DNA of 22,377 bases from a virus: positions 1 to 22,377 of IMG/VR virus record IMGVR_UViG_3300047562_003195. One strand, given 5' to 3'. Positions 13,318 to 22,377 of the stretch are shown piece after piece. The position numbers were made by a program, and so were the translations under genes. The notes beneath the pieces were generated by a model, which was given only the letters and a program-made list of their open reading frames with translations, made no database searches and had not been told where the DNA came from. Numbering within the stretch: the stretch's first letter is position 1; every line of letters begins with the position of its first letter.

Positions 13318-14877
13318 ATGTCTGCAATTATAACTGACCAACTTCGTATATTAAATGCAAAGAATTTTGTTGCTGGGGTATCTACAGCAAATAATTCTTA
13401 TTATACTTTCGTCGGTTTACCAAATCCTAATGATCTTTTATCTACTTGGGATACAACCCCATTAGATCCCCGTGATAGTTTTAATGATGAAAATAATTAT
13501 TGGGATACTATGATTGCATTGAAGAAAATTAGATCGACTGATGTTAAGCAGGTTGTTAGAAAAATACAATGGAGACTCGGCGATACTTTTGATATGTATC
13601 GCCACGATATTACTGCAGACAATCCCACTAACTCATCAAATAGTCTATCGTTATATGAATCAAATTTCTATGTATTAAATTCAGATTATAGAGTTTACAT
13701 CTGCTTACAAAATGGAACAGATCCTGATAACCCAAATGGTAGAACTTCTTTAGATGAACCAACATTTACTGATTTAGAACCAAAAGCCGCAGGATCGAGT
13801 GGAGATGGTTATATTTGGAAATATCTTTATACAATAAAACCAAGTGATGTAGTTAAATTTGATTCAACCAATTTCATGCCAGTTCCATCAAACTGGGAAA
13901 CTAATTCAGAAAATTCTTCGATAAGAAATAATGCCTCCACTAGTGGCCAAATAAAAGTAGTTTTAGTAAAGAATAGAGGAGAATCTGTTGGGCCTGCTAA
14001 TAGAGTTTATACAAGGGTTCCTATAAAAGGTGACGGTAATGGGGCAGAAGCGACAGTTGTTGTAAATGGTAGTTCCAGGATTGAATCGGTTACAGTATCA
14101 AATGGTGGATCTGGATATACATATGGAACTCTAGATTTGGTAGGTGGTGGGGTTCCCACTGGAACAACTTCACCCGAGTTTGAAGTTATTATTCCACCTC
14201 AGGGAGGTCATGGTTATGACATTTACAGAGAACTTGGTGCAAGAAATGTTCTAATCTACTCTAGAATAGAAAACGATGAAGAAAATCCAGATTTTATTAC
14301 AGGAAATCAATTTGCAAGATTTGGAATAATAGAAAATCCAAAAGCATATAACTCTACAGAAAATTTGGCTTTAGATAAAGCAAGTGCAGTTTATGCTTTG
14401 AAACTTACTGGTGCTGGTTATAGTTCAGCATCTTTCCCAGAAGATAGTTTTATAACACAAACAGTCGGTCTTGGTTCAACGGCTGTTGGTAGAGTTATTT
14501 CGTACAACCAAACAACTGGTGTGTTGAAGTACTGGCAAGATAGAACAACTTCAGGATTTAATACAAGTGGTACTGCAAATACATCACCAATCTATGGATT
14601 CTCTGCAAATAGATTTACTTCCTCACCAGATACTTTGAATGGTGGTTCTATCAATATTGTTGGAGTTGCAGCTACATTATCAATACATACATCTTTTACA
14701 GGAGTATCAACTGAGGTACTAAATAGAACATACTATCTTGGTCAATCATTTACGCAGGGTGTTTCTCAACCAGAAGTTAAAAAGTATTCTGGAAATATTA
14801 TTTACGTAGATAATAGACCTTCAATATTGAGATCAACCAACCAAAAAGAAGACATTAAAGTCATATTGCAGTTCTAA
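13318..14877 (+). CDS. 8: Baseplate wedge protein gp8
   Basis: A 519-residue protein starting at ATG 13318, 32 nt after the giant gene. Similarity to T4 gp8 (334 aa) can be seen by eye, with the T4 sequence recalled from memory: N-terminal NSYYTFVGLP, DSFNDENNYWDTMIALKKI and VVRKIQWRLGDTFD; central DGYIWKYLYTIKPSD (T4 DGYVWEYLFEIPPD); and C-terminal IIYVDNRPSILRSTNQKEDI ending in VILQF (T4 MIYMENRPPII, with TEEI and LFTF at the end). In T4, gp8 is a dimer that binds gp7 and gp10 within the wedge. The extra length comes mainly from residues ~242-280, a GxGY repeat unit (VTVSNGGSGYTYGTLDLV), and from ~365-470, a Gly/Ser/Thr-rich stretch. A late promoter precedes it. TAA at 14875-14877 is 6 nt before the next start. 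This is the best supported gene in the window. Confidence 0.93.
   Translation: MSAIITDQLRILNAKNFVAGVSTANNSYYTFVGLPNPNDLLSTWDTTPLDPRDSFNDENNYWDTMIALKKIRSTDVKQVVRKIQWRLGDTFDMYRHDITADNPTNSSNSLSLYESNFYVLNSDYRVYICLQNGTDPDNPNGRTSLDEPTFTDLEPKAAGSSGDGYIWKYLYTIKPSDVVKFDSTNFMPVPSNWETNSENSSIRNNASTSGQIKVVLVKNRGESVGPANRVYTRVPIKGDGNGAEATVVVNGSSRIESVTVSNGGSGYTYGTLDLVGGGVPTGTTSPEFEVIIPPQGGHGYDIYRELGARNVLIYSRIENDEENPDFITGNQFARFGIIENPKAYNSTENLALDKASAVYALKLTGAGYSSASFPEDSFITQTVGLGSTAVGRVISYNQTTGVLKYWQDRTTSGFNTSGTANTSPIYGFSANRFTSSPDTLNGGSINIVGVAATLSIHTSFTGVSTEVLNRTYYLGQSFTQGVSQPEVKKYSGNIIYVDNRPSILRSTNQKEDIKVILQF
14041..14154 (+). repeat. GxGY repeat unit inserted in gp8
   Basis: Encodes gp8 residues ~242-279, including AEATVVVNG, RIESVTVSNGGSGYTYGTL and DLVGGG. 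It is closely similar to units of the giant protein (VSSISITNGGSGYTSVPNVS at about 12454). T4 gp8 has no such segment as far as I recall, so it is likely a surface-loop insertion shared with the neighbouring wedge protein. Confidence 0.62.
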
Positions 14878-14883
14878 AGAATT

Positions 14884-17800
14884 ATGTCACAGGAAACTAA
14901 TCTCAACGTATCACCCTATTTTGATGATTTTGATGCAAATAATGACTATTATAAAGTACTATTTAAACCAGGTTATCCAGTTCAAGCTAGAGAACTGACA
15001 ACATTACAGTCAGTTCTACAAAATCAAATTGAAAAGACTGGACAAAGATTATTTAAAGAAGGCGATAAGGTAATTCCTGGAAATATTTCATATAACCGCC
15101 TATATTATGCCGTAGAAATTAACAACACATATTCTGGAGTTGCAGTTGCAGAGTATCTGTCTCAATTGGTTGGAGTCAAAATTACAGGTCAAACTTCTGG
15201 AGTTACTGCTGTTGTAAAAGAAGTAATTACCCAGGAAGAGTCTGATAGAGATAATGCAACACTTTATGTTAGTTACTTGTCGTCAAATTCTGCAGACTTA
15301 CAATCTCATTTCTTTCTAGACAATGAATTACTAATTACTGAACAGAATTTAACATCACAATCAACGACAATAACATCTGGCGACTTTTTTGCTTCAACAG
15401 TTGCAAATAATGCAACTTCGACCGGATCCTCATTTTCAATCTCAAGTGGAGTTTATTTTGTAAGGGGATATTTTGTAAATGTACCCGAAGAGTCCATCAT
15501 TCTAGACCAGTATTCAAATACACCAAGTTATAGGGTTGGTTTGCTTGTCTCGGAAGAGGTTGTAAACTCATATACAGATCCAACTCTTAACGATAATTCA
15601 AATGGGTTTAATAACTACGCAGCACCTGGGGCAGATAGACTAAGGATTAGTGTTTCTCTCTATAAGAAAGCTTTAAATGATTTTGATGATAATAACTTTA
15701 TTGAACTAGCCACGATTACAAATGGAGTTATTAGAACCAAAAATAAGAGTTCAGAATCTTTCGAGTTAGAAGAATCTTTAGCAAAAAGAACTTACTCAGA
15801 GACTGGTGACTATTACATAAGTCCAATAGATGTAAGTGTAAAAGAATCTCTATCGGATAATATTGGGAATAGAGGTATATACAATTCAACCCAAGTTACT
15901 CAATCTGGTTCTTCTCCAGCAGATAATTTGGCTTTATACCAAATATCTCCAGGAAAAGCTTTTGTTAAAGGTTATGAAGTAGAAACTACCAAAACAGTAT
16001 TTTTAGACGCTCCAAAACCAAGAACTACTAAAACATTATCAAATCAATCAATAAACTATTATACAGGACCAACATTTAGGATTAATAGAGTTAGTGGAAA
16101 TCCGGTGATTGGAATTGGAAATACTTATATTTTAAGTTTAAGAGATACTAGAGTTGGATCAGATTCTTTTTCTGCTGCTGGAAAGGAAATTGGAGTTGCT
16201 AGAGTTTATGACTTTAGACTAGATTCTGAAGCATATGATGCATCAAATACAAACTTAAATGATTGGAATTTATCTCTTTATGATATTCAAACTACAACTG
16301 AAATAACATTAAATGAACCAGTAACATTATCAACTCCGTCTTTTATAAAAGGAAAATATAGTGGTGCTACTGCTTTTCTAAAAGATTCAGTCTCTTCTGG
16401 CGCAGGAATTACAGTTTATCAGAAGTCTGGTCAGTTTTTGGAAAATGAACCATTCATAATTAATGGAATTGAAAATGGAAGAATAGCAATAGCTATTACT
16501 TCATATGACATTTCAGATATAAAGTCTGCATATGGTATTGTCGGTGCTGCAAATACATTTACAGCAGATATAATCCAAACAGAAAAGTCTTTTATTGGCG
16601 TTGCGACAATTAGTGCGGCTAGCGGTGGTATATCTACAGTTACAAGTACAAATTCAAGATTTATAAATCAAGTAAAAGTAGGAAATATTTTACAATATAG
16701 CAGCCAGTCACTTAATTTACCAACTTTTGTTAAAGTTGTTAGTATTTCTTCAACAACAGTTGGTGTAAGTTCAGTTCAAAGTGTTCCGGGAGTATGTTCT
16801 GGCGATTTGCCAGTATCAACATTAAATGTCTCAGATTTGAGACTATTAACAACCAATTTATCTTCATCTGAAGATGACACTTTATATACACCACTACCGA
16901 AGAAGAATATTTCTTCAATAAATTTACAGAACTCCACTGTAACTATTAGAAAAACATATTCATTTACAATTTCTGGAAATTCTTCTGGAACTTTGTATTC
17001 CGGTACAAATGAAACTTTCTTACCCTTTAGTGAAAAGAGATATTCTCTAATTAGGGTGGATGGAACAACAGAAGTTTTAACATCAGATCGCCTCAACTTT
17101 AATTCAGATTTTACTCAACTTCAAATTAACAACTTGAGCCAGAATGGTGATGCAGTATTAGTAGCAACTTTATCAAAAGCAAATCCAACATCAAAAGTAA
17201 AATTAAAGAATAGAGTCAATAGTGTCATAGTAGATAAGTCAAAATATCAAGGATCTGGTATTGGTTCAACCACACTCAATGATGGACTTCAATATGGAAA
17301 TTATCCATATGGAACAAGAGTTCAAGATGAAGTAATCTCATTGAATGTTCCGGATATTATAGAAGTGCATGGAATATATGAATTTGCAGGTTCTTCAAAT
17401 TTAAATAGTGATCCATCAGCACCAAATATCTTACTTTCTTCTATTAACAGTCTAACAAATACAACCTCAGATATAATCTTAGGCGAAAAGTTTATTGGTA
17501 GAACAAGTGGAGCTGCTGCAATATGCGCAGAAATTCCCGATTCTACAAATATCAAATTTGTTATGAAAAATCAAAATAATTTTGTAGAGGGCGAAGTAAT
17601 TTTCTTCGAAGAATCTAACGTAACTGCAACAATTTCAGAAATAAGTTCAACAAGTTTTGATGTTTCTTATAATTTTGAATATAAGAATGGTCAAAAGTCA
17701 AACTTATATGATTATGGAACTATTATAAGAAAATTAAATGTTGCAGAACCAAATAGAAAATTAAAAGTCTATTTCTCAAATGGTTATTATGAGTCTGGAG

Positions 17801-20800
17801 ATTCCGGAGATTTTACCACGATAGATTCTTATAATGGTTTTGATTATTCGAGAGAGATTCAATCTATTGATGGCATCAGAACAACAGATATTATTGATAT
17901 TAGACCAAGAGTTTCAAATTATAGTGTAACGTCAGGTGCATCAAGATCTCCATTAGAATTCTACGGAAGAGTTTTTAATGGTTCAGGAAACTCTGCTGCT
18001 AATATTTTGGCATCAGAGGAAGAAACCACACTTGGATTCTCATTCTATCTTGGAAGAATCGATAGAATTTATCTCTCCAAGGATGGGAAATACCAAATAA
18101 AATATGGAGTCCCATCAGAAAAGCCAGAAATTCCATCTTCTATTGATGACTTAATGGAAATTGCGATGGTCAATTTACCACCTTACTTGTATAGGGTATC
18201 TGATACTTCAGTATCTTTCTCTGTAAACAAGAGATTTAGATTTAACGACGTTAAAAATTTAGAGACAAGAATAAAGAATTTAGAATATTACACCGCATTA
18301 TCATTGCTAGAATCTAACACTTATAACTTGTTCTTACCAGATTCTACTGGACTTGATAGATTTAAGTCGGGTTTCTTTGTAGATAATTTTACATCACTCC
18401 AATCCCAAGAAGATATTGTTGAGTTTAAAAATAGTTTAGATTTAGATAATAAAGAGCTTAGACCAAAACACTATACAACTTCATTAGACTTGGTTGCAGG
18501 TCCCGTAGAAGGTATTGGTGCAAATTCGGACTATGGATTCACAAACCCAGAGGGAAGCAATATTCGCAGAACAGGAGACTTAATAACTCTAAGTTATTCG
18601 GATGTTGAGTGGATATCACAAAATTCTGCATCTAGAAGCGAAGTAGTCTCACCATATCCAGTGAATTTCTGGCAGGGAAGTGTTAAACTTTCACCAGCTT
18701 CTGATGTTTGGGCAGATACTATAAAAGTTGAGACAAGAATAATTTCTTCGGATGAAAAGTATACAGAAACTTTAAGAATCTCTTCAAGAACTCATAATGT
18801 AGATTCTCAGTCTGGATTTGTTCCAAATATATGGAATTCCTGGCAAACACACTGGGTCGGTGAAGAATATTATTCTAGAAGAGAATTTATTGATAAGACA
18901 TCACTAACAGCGAGTGATTGGAGAAGAAGTGGTTCTAGACAAATATTTGATAATGATATTACAAGTACATTCTCCGATGATGTAATTAGTGTACCTTCAA
19001 GTGGAAATAAGTCTTCATCAAATCTTATTAATGTTGATAGCAGAGAAACTGTAACAATAGGCGACAAAACAGTAGGTAGAGATCTTATTTCATTCATTAG
19101 GTCAAGAAATGTCAGTTTCAATGGAGTTGGATTAAAACCACTAACTAGAATTTATGCATTCTTTGATAGTGTTGATGTTACAAAATACTGTGTTCCCAAA
19201 TTGCTTGAAATTAGTATGGTTTCTGGAACTTTCCAGTCAGGAGAAACCGTAATTGGAAAGACTAACGTTGTAGGAAATTCTCCTTCAACCAATTCAGATT
19301 CACTACCATCAATCAAATTTAGAGTTGCACAATCAAACCATAAGTCTGGTCCATTCAATTCACCAACTTCCACTTTTGCAACAAACCCATATACCAATGC
19401 AACCCTCCAGACCACATACTCATCAACATCAACCATATTGAATGTAGATACTCTTTCTCTATCGAGACAGACTGAAGATTTTTATGGTCATGTTTCAACT
19501 GGAATGGTCTTGGTTGGTCAGTCAAGTGGGGCACAAGCAACAGTTACAAACGTTCGTTTAGTTTCTGATGATTCTTCATCTTTACTTGGAAGTTTCTTCA
19601 TACCAAATCCAAATATAGTAGGTAATCCTCGTTTTGAAACTGGTAGTAAGACATTTGTTCTTACAAGTAGTAGCACAAACGATTTAGAATCGCCAACAAC
19701 AATAGCTGAAGAAAGATTTACGTCTTCTGGTATATTGGAAACTGAAAGCAATAGCATACTTTCAACGAGAGAACCTAGACTACAAAATCGTAAGAATTTC
19801 AAACCAACATTTACAAGTAGAGTACTTGATACACAGGTTGCAAATGGTTCTCCATTATCACCTAAAGAACAATCGGAGTTTATTGGTTGGAATAATCCAA
19901 TTTCTCAATCATTTGTTGTTGATGATGAGCCAGGAATTTTTATAACAAAATGCGATCTTTTCTTTGGTTCAAAAGATGACATGAATATTCCTATTTTGGT
20001 CCAAATACGATCAATGTCAAATGGAATACCAACTCAGTATGTTTTACCATTTTCAGAAGTATCACTTCTACCAAATCAAATCCAAACATCTAACGATGGT
20101 TCTGTAGCAACGACAGTTGTATTTGATTCTCCAGTTTATCTAGAAGGTGGTTCAGAATATTCCATCTGCGTATCTTCTCTGTCAAGTAAGTATGAGATTT
20201 ATGTTTCTAGATCTAGCGAAAAAGATTTAATATCTCAAACATTAATATCACCACATTCATACATTGGAAATTTATTTAAGTCTCAAAATGTTTCCACTTG
20301 GGAATCTAGTAAGTTAGAATCTTTAAAATTCACTCTATACAGAGCTAGTTTTGTATCATCTGGTAATGTTGAGTTTTATAATCCAATTTTATCTGTTGGA
20401 AATGGGCAGATTCCAAAACTTCTACCAAATCCACTCAATTTTACTTCCAAAAAAATTAGAATTGGTATTGGTTCAACATTACAAGACACTAATTTAACAT
20501 TCGGTAACACTGTTCTTCAGCAGACAAACACTGGTTCTGGAAGATATGTTGGAAATGCAGGAATAGCCACAGGCACTCTGGGAATTATTAATGCCGGTAT
20601 TGGTTATACCCCCTCAGCAGGTTCTCTAACATTCTCAGATGTTGCATTGACTGCAGTAACTGGTAATGGAATAAATGCAACTGCAAACATCACAATTTCC
20701 AATGGCGTTGCAATAGCAGCAACAATTTCAAATTCTGGAAATGGATATCAAGTAGGTGATGTTTTAGGTATTACATCAATTGGAACTTTAAATGTTGGAA

Positions 20801-22341
20801 GAAATGTAAGATTTTCTTTGGTATCTATTGCAAGCACTAATGAACTGATAATAGATAATGTACAGGGAACATTTGATGTTGGTGTTGCAAAAACAGTTCA
20901 GTTTATTAACAACTTGGGAATTACAACATACCTGAATAGTAGTTCTGGTGGAGATGTTCAAATTAATAGCATTAATGTAATCAATGATGGATTACATGTA
21001 AAGGTAAATCACCAAAACCACGGAATGTATTTTGATGATAATATTACGACTCTTTCAAATATATTACCAGATACTACTCCAACACGTTTAACATCAGCAT
21101 ATAACACAGGTTCAACTTCCGCAATAGCTGTTGAAAATTCTTCTGAGTTCTCAACCTTCGAAGGTGTTGCCGTTTCTGCTAGCAATCCTGGATATGTTCT
21201 AATTGGAGATGAAATTATTAGATATACCTCAGTTGATTCTGGAATCATAAGTGGAACAATAACAAGATCAATAGACAGCACAACTTCTAGAAATTATCCA
21301 ATTGGTTCCTTAGTATACAAATATGAAATATCTGGAATTTCACTAAGAAGACTCAATAGGTCCCATGATTTAAGTAAAGTCACCATTTCAGACCCAATAT
21401 CTTTTGATTCGTATAATATTAAGTTGGACACCAGTTCCAACACCGGTATCGCAAGATCTACATCTTCAGATACTCTCCCAGAACTGTACATAAATGAAAC
21501 AAAGTCTGCTGGAGGTTTTGATGTTAGATCTACCCAAAATATACCATTTGAAGTGATAAATCTACAGGTTCAGAATATTACTGTTCAAGGAACTTCTCTA
21601 TCTGCCGACCTAAGAACCATTTCTGGGTCCAGTTTAAGTGGAACTGAAACTGCATTCATTAATCAAGGATATCAAACAGTTCCTTTAAACAAAAATGTAT
21701 ATTTTGATTCTACAAGAATTGTTGGTTCTAGAGTTAACGAAAATGAGAACTTGGACGATTTATCAGGAAATAGATCTTTGAATCTGAGGGTCTCTCTAGG
21801 AACGGTAAATGAAAAAGTAAGTCCTATAATTGACACACATAGGGTAAATGCTTTATTTACAACAAACAGAGTGAATAGTGTTATTCAGAATTACTCTACG
21901 GACAGTAGGGTAAATGGATTGAAAACAGATCCTTCATCTTTCCAATATATTTCTAAGGAAATTTCATTACAAAATCCAGCCACTTCTATAAAAATTCTAG
22001 TTGATTCATACATCAACCAATATGCAAACATAAGAGCATTCTATGCTATCAGTAACAATTCCGAATTTGAACCGATTTTCGTACCTTTCCCAGGTTATTC
22101 CAATTTGAATAGATTGGGCGAAACAATAAATGAGTCTAATAATGATGGTTTATCTGATTTCTACATCCAACCTTCACAATCTCTAGGATTCTCCCCAAAT
22201 GATTTAGATTATAAGGAGTATTCTTTCACTGCAAATAGTCTAACTTCATTCAAGTCATTTAGAATTAAGTTAGTTATAACTTCAACCAATCAAGTTTATG
22301 TTCCAAGAATCAGAAACTTGAAAGTCATTGCTTTAGCATGA
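14884..22341 (+). CDS. Giant DUF4815 virion (baseplate/tail) structural protein, 2485 aa
   Basis: Starts at ATG 14884, 6 nt after gp8, with only a weak AAAG upstream. The N-terminal ~550 residues carry DUF4815 hallmarks: YFDDFDANNDYYKVLFKPGY, PVQARELTTLQSVLQNQIEK, GVYFVRGYFVNVPEE, ISPGKAFVKGYEVE and PKPRTTKTLSNQS. Next come four TSGA-type modules (residues ~100, 488, 870, 1543). Residues ~1090-1150 include RFRFNDVKNLETRIKNLEYY, likely a short coiled-coil or trimerisation helix. Further segments are IWNSWQTHWVGEEYYSRREF (~1317), VGLKPLTRIYAFFDSVDVTK (~1415), and a fold beginning PISQSFVVDDEPGIFITKCD (~1672). A GxGY pair (~1897-1981) and a GDEI module (~2074-2145) follow. The C-terminal ~230 residues (SPIIDTHRVNALFTTNRVNS to RIRNLKVIALA) read as a beta-sandwich-like domain. 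It occupies the T4 gp9/gp10 position, so a peripheral wedge or fibre-anchoring role is inferred. About five cysteines and no membrane segment. Confidence 0.8.
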   Translation: MSQETNLNVSPYFDDFDANNDYYKVLFKPGYPVQARELTTLQSVLQNQIEKTGQRLFKEGDKVIPGNISYNRLYYAVEINNTYSGVAVAEYLSQLVGVKITGQTSGVTAVVKEVITQEESDRDNATLYVSYLSSNSADLQSHFFLDNELLITEQNLTSQSTTITSGDFFASTVANNATSTGSSFSISSGVYFVRGYFVNVPEESIILDQYSNTPSYRVGLLVSEEVVNSYTDPTLNDNSNGFNNYAAPGADRLRISVSLYKKALNDFDDNNFIELATITNGVIRTKNKSSESFELEESLAKRTYSETGDYYISPIDVSVKESLSDNIGNRGIYNSTQVTQSGSSPADNLALYQISPGKAFVKGYEVETTKTVFLDAPKPRTTKTLSNQSINYYTGPTFRINRVSGNPVIGIGNTYILSLRDTRVGSDSFSAAGKEIGVARVYDFRLDSEAYDASNTNLNDWNLSLYDIQTTTEITLNEPVTLSTPSFIKGKYSGATAFLKDSVSSGAGITVYQKSGQFLENEPFIINGIENGRIAIAITSYDISDIKSAYGIVGAANTFTADIIQTEKSFIGVATISAASGGISTVTSTNSRFINQVKVGNILQYSSQSLNLPTFVKVVSISSTTVGVSSVQSVPGVCSGDLPVSTLNVSDLRLLTTNLSSSEDDTLYTPLPKKNISSINLQNSTVTIRKTYSFTISGNSSGTLYSGTNETFLPFSEKRYSLIRVDGTTEVLTSDRLNFNSDFTQLQINNLSQNGDAVLVATLSKANPTSKVKLKNRVNSVIVDKSKYQGSGIGSTTLNDGLQYGNYPYGTRVQDEVISLNVPDIIEVHGIYEFAGSSNLNSDPSAPNILLSSINSLTNTTSDIILGEKFIGRTSGAAAICAEIPDSTNIKFVMKNQNNFVEGEVIFFEESNVTATISEISSTSFDVSYNFEYKNGQKSNLYDYGTIIRKLNVAEPNRKLKVYFSNGYYESGDSGDFTTIDSYNGFDYSREIQSIDGIRTTDIIDIRPRVSNYSVTSGASRSPLEFYGRVFNGSGNSAANILASEEETTLGFSFYLGRIDRIYLSKDGKYQIKYGVPSEKPEIPSSIDDLMEIAMVNLPPYLYRVSDTSVSFSVNKRFRFNDVKNLETRIKNLEYYTALSLLESNTYNLFLPDSTGLDRFKSGFFVDNFTSLQSQEDIVEFKNSLDLDNKELRPKHYTTSLDLVAGPVEGIGANSDYGFTNPEGSNIRRTGDLITLSYSDVEWISQNSASRSEVVSPYPVNFWQGSVKLSPASDVWADTIKVETRIISSDEKYTETLRISSRTHNVDSQSGFVPNIWNSWQTHWVGEEYYSRREFIDKTSLTASDWRRSGSRQIFDNDITSTFSDDVISVPSSGNKSSSNLINVDSRETVTIGDKTVGRDLISFIRSRNVSFNGVGLKPLTRIYAFFDSVDVTKYCVPKLLEISMVSGTFQSGETVIGKTNVVGNSPSTNSDSLPSIKFRVAQSNHKSGPFNSPTSTFATNPYTNATLQTTYSSTSTILNVDTLSLSRQTEDFYGHVSTGMVLVGQSSGAQATVTNVRLVSDDSSSLLGSFFIPNPNIVGNPRFETGSKTFVLTSSSTNDLESPTTIAEERFTSSGILETESNSILSTREPRLQNRKNFKPTFTSRVLDTQVANGSPLSPKEQSEFIGWNNPISQSFVVDDEPGIFITKCDLFFGSKDDMNIPILVQIRSMSNGIPTQYVLPFSEVSLLPNQIQTSNDGSVATTVVFDSPVYLEGGSEYSICVSSLSSKYEIYVSRSSEKDLISQTLISPHSYIGNLFKSQNVSTWESSKLESLKFTLYRASFVSSGNVEFYNPILSVGNGQIPKLLPNPLNFTSKKIRIGIGSTLQDTNLTFGNTVLQQTNTGSGRYVGNAGIATGTLGIINAGIGYTPSAGSLTFSDVALTAVTGNGINATANITISNGVAIAATISNSGNGYQVGDVLGITSIGTLNVGRNVRFSLVSIASTNELIIDNVQGTFDVGVAKTVQFINNLGITTYLNSSSGGDVQINSINVINDGLHVKVNHQNHGMYFDDNITTLSNILPDTTPTRLTSAYNTGSTSAIAVENSSEFSTFEGVAVSASNPGYVLIGDEIIRYTSVDSGIISGTITRSIDSTTSRNYPIGSLVYKYEISGISLRRLNRSHDLSKVTISDPISFDSYNIKLDTSSNTGIARSTSSDTLPELYINETKSAGGFDVRSTQNIPFEVINLQVQNITVQGTSLSADLRTISGSSLSGTETAFINQGYQTVPLNKNVYFDSTRIVGSRVNENENLDDLSGNRSLNLRVSLGTVNEKVSPIIDTHRVNALFTTNRVNSVIQNYSTDSRVNGLKTDPSSFQYISKEISLQNPATSIKILVDSYINQYANIRAFYAISNNSEFEPIFVPFPGYSNLNRLGETINESNNDGLSDFYIQPSQSLGFSPNDLDYKEYSFTANSLTSFKSFRIKLVITSTNQVYVPRIRNLKVIALA
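15184..15225 (+). repeat. TSGA-type module in the DUF4815 protein, copy 1 of 4
   Basis: Encodes TGQTSGVTAVVKEV. Related copies are at 16348-16389 (KGKYSGATAFLKDS), 17491-17534 (FIGRTSGAAAICAEI) and 19513-19554 (VGQSSGAQATVTNV). The gp7-like protein has a degenerate relative at about 8344 (VGQTSRTQGLVSRK). The pattern is [VIT]-x-G-[QRK]-x-S-G-[AV]-x-A-x-[VIL]. In several copies it is followed within ~25 residues by F-x-x-G-E/D. It is probably a short beta-hairpin unit reused in virion proteins; no function is known to me. Confidence 0.55.
20572..20826 (+). repeat. GxGY repeat pair in the DUF4815 protein
   Basis: Encodes residues ~1897-1981: LGIINAGIGYTPSAGSLTF, then GINATANITISNGVAIAATI, then SNSGNGYQVGDVLGI. 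It has the same strand, G-x-G-Y, P/N-rich strand layout as the arrays in the giant gp7-like protein and in gp8, making this module common to all three neighbouring genes. Confidence 0.62.
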
Positions 22342-22342
22342 T

Positions 22343-22377
22343 ATGAATAATACTAACTTGAAAAGAAACTATCATAA
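22343..22377 (+). CDS. Start of next gene (truncated by window end)
   Basis: ATG at 22343 lies 1 nt after the TGA of the DUF4815 gene and opens a frame reading MNNTNLKRNYH to the window edge. The 1-nt spacing copies the gp6/gp7-like junction and fits the tight packing of the block. Only 11 full codons are visible, so neither identity nor reality can be proven. In T4 order this would lie in the gp9-gp12 region. Confidence 0.42.
   Translation, partial: MNNTNLKRNYH

Noticed and set aside
16776-17096. 106-codon open frame on the minus strand, and similar minus-strand frames such as 9055-9360 and 19152-19436
   Set aside because: They lie fully inside well-supported plus-strand genes and have compositions typical of antisense shadows. 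No promoter, ribosome binding site or recognisable domain is visible.
22338-22346. ATG at 22338 as the start of the next gene
   Set aside because: It reads ATG ATA TGA and stops after two codons; ATG 22343 opens the longer frame.

Overview
The window is a plus-strand-only stretch of the virion structural region of a T4-like marine myovirus. It is AT-rich (roughly one third G+C by eye) and almost entirely coding. Gene order and motifs match the baseplate-wedge block of T4 (gp6, gp7, gp8, then the gp9/gp10 position). The low G+C, the YHYH-like and DUF4815 domains and the very large Gly/Ser/Thr/Tyr-rich proteins point to cyanophages (Kyanoviridae-type, Prochlorococcus or Synechococcus phages) or a close relative such as a Pelagibacter myophage. 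The host cannot be fixed from this window. I see no host-like metabolic genes, tRNAs, integrase, IS elements or CRISPR.

Layout. 3-1187: C-terminal part of baseplate wedge gp6, cut by the left window edge. 1189-13285: a giant gp7-like wedge protein carried as two reading frames, 1189-10503 (3104 codons) and about 10499-13285 (918 codons from a TTG). A +1 frame change at 10497-10503 separates them. Protein similarity running straight across the break indicates one original product of about 4,030 residues. 13286-13317: the only real intergenic gap, 32 nt, with a T4-type late promoter (AATAAATA). 13318-14877: baseplate wedge gp8. 14884-22341: a 2485-residue DUF4815 virion protein. 22343-22377: probable start of the next gene.

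How the genes work together. In T4, gp6, gp7 and gp8 form the baseplate wedge with gp10, gp53 and gp25. Here gp6 and gp8 are recognisable, and the N-terminus of the giant protein carries the motif block that T4 gp7 has near its C-terminus. The DUF4815 protein sits where T4 has gp9/gp10, so it is probably a peripheral baseplate or fibre-attachment component. Genes are separated by 1-6 nt apart from the gap before gp8, consistent with one late transcription unit and coupled translation.

The most interesting features are (1) the disrupted frame in the giant gp7-like gene, and (2) a small vocabulary of beta-rich modules reused many times within and between the gp7-like, gp8 and DUF4815 proteins: GxGY, H-x-TGD, GDEI and TSGA types. 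This suggests that the baseplate periphery grew by module duplication and exchange. I found no new enzymatic or defence system.
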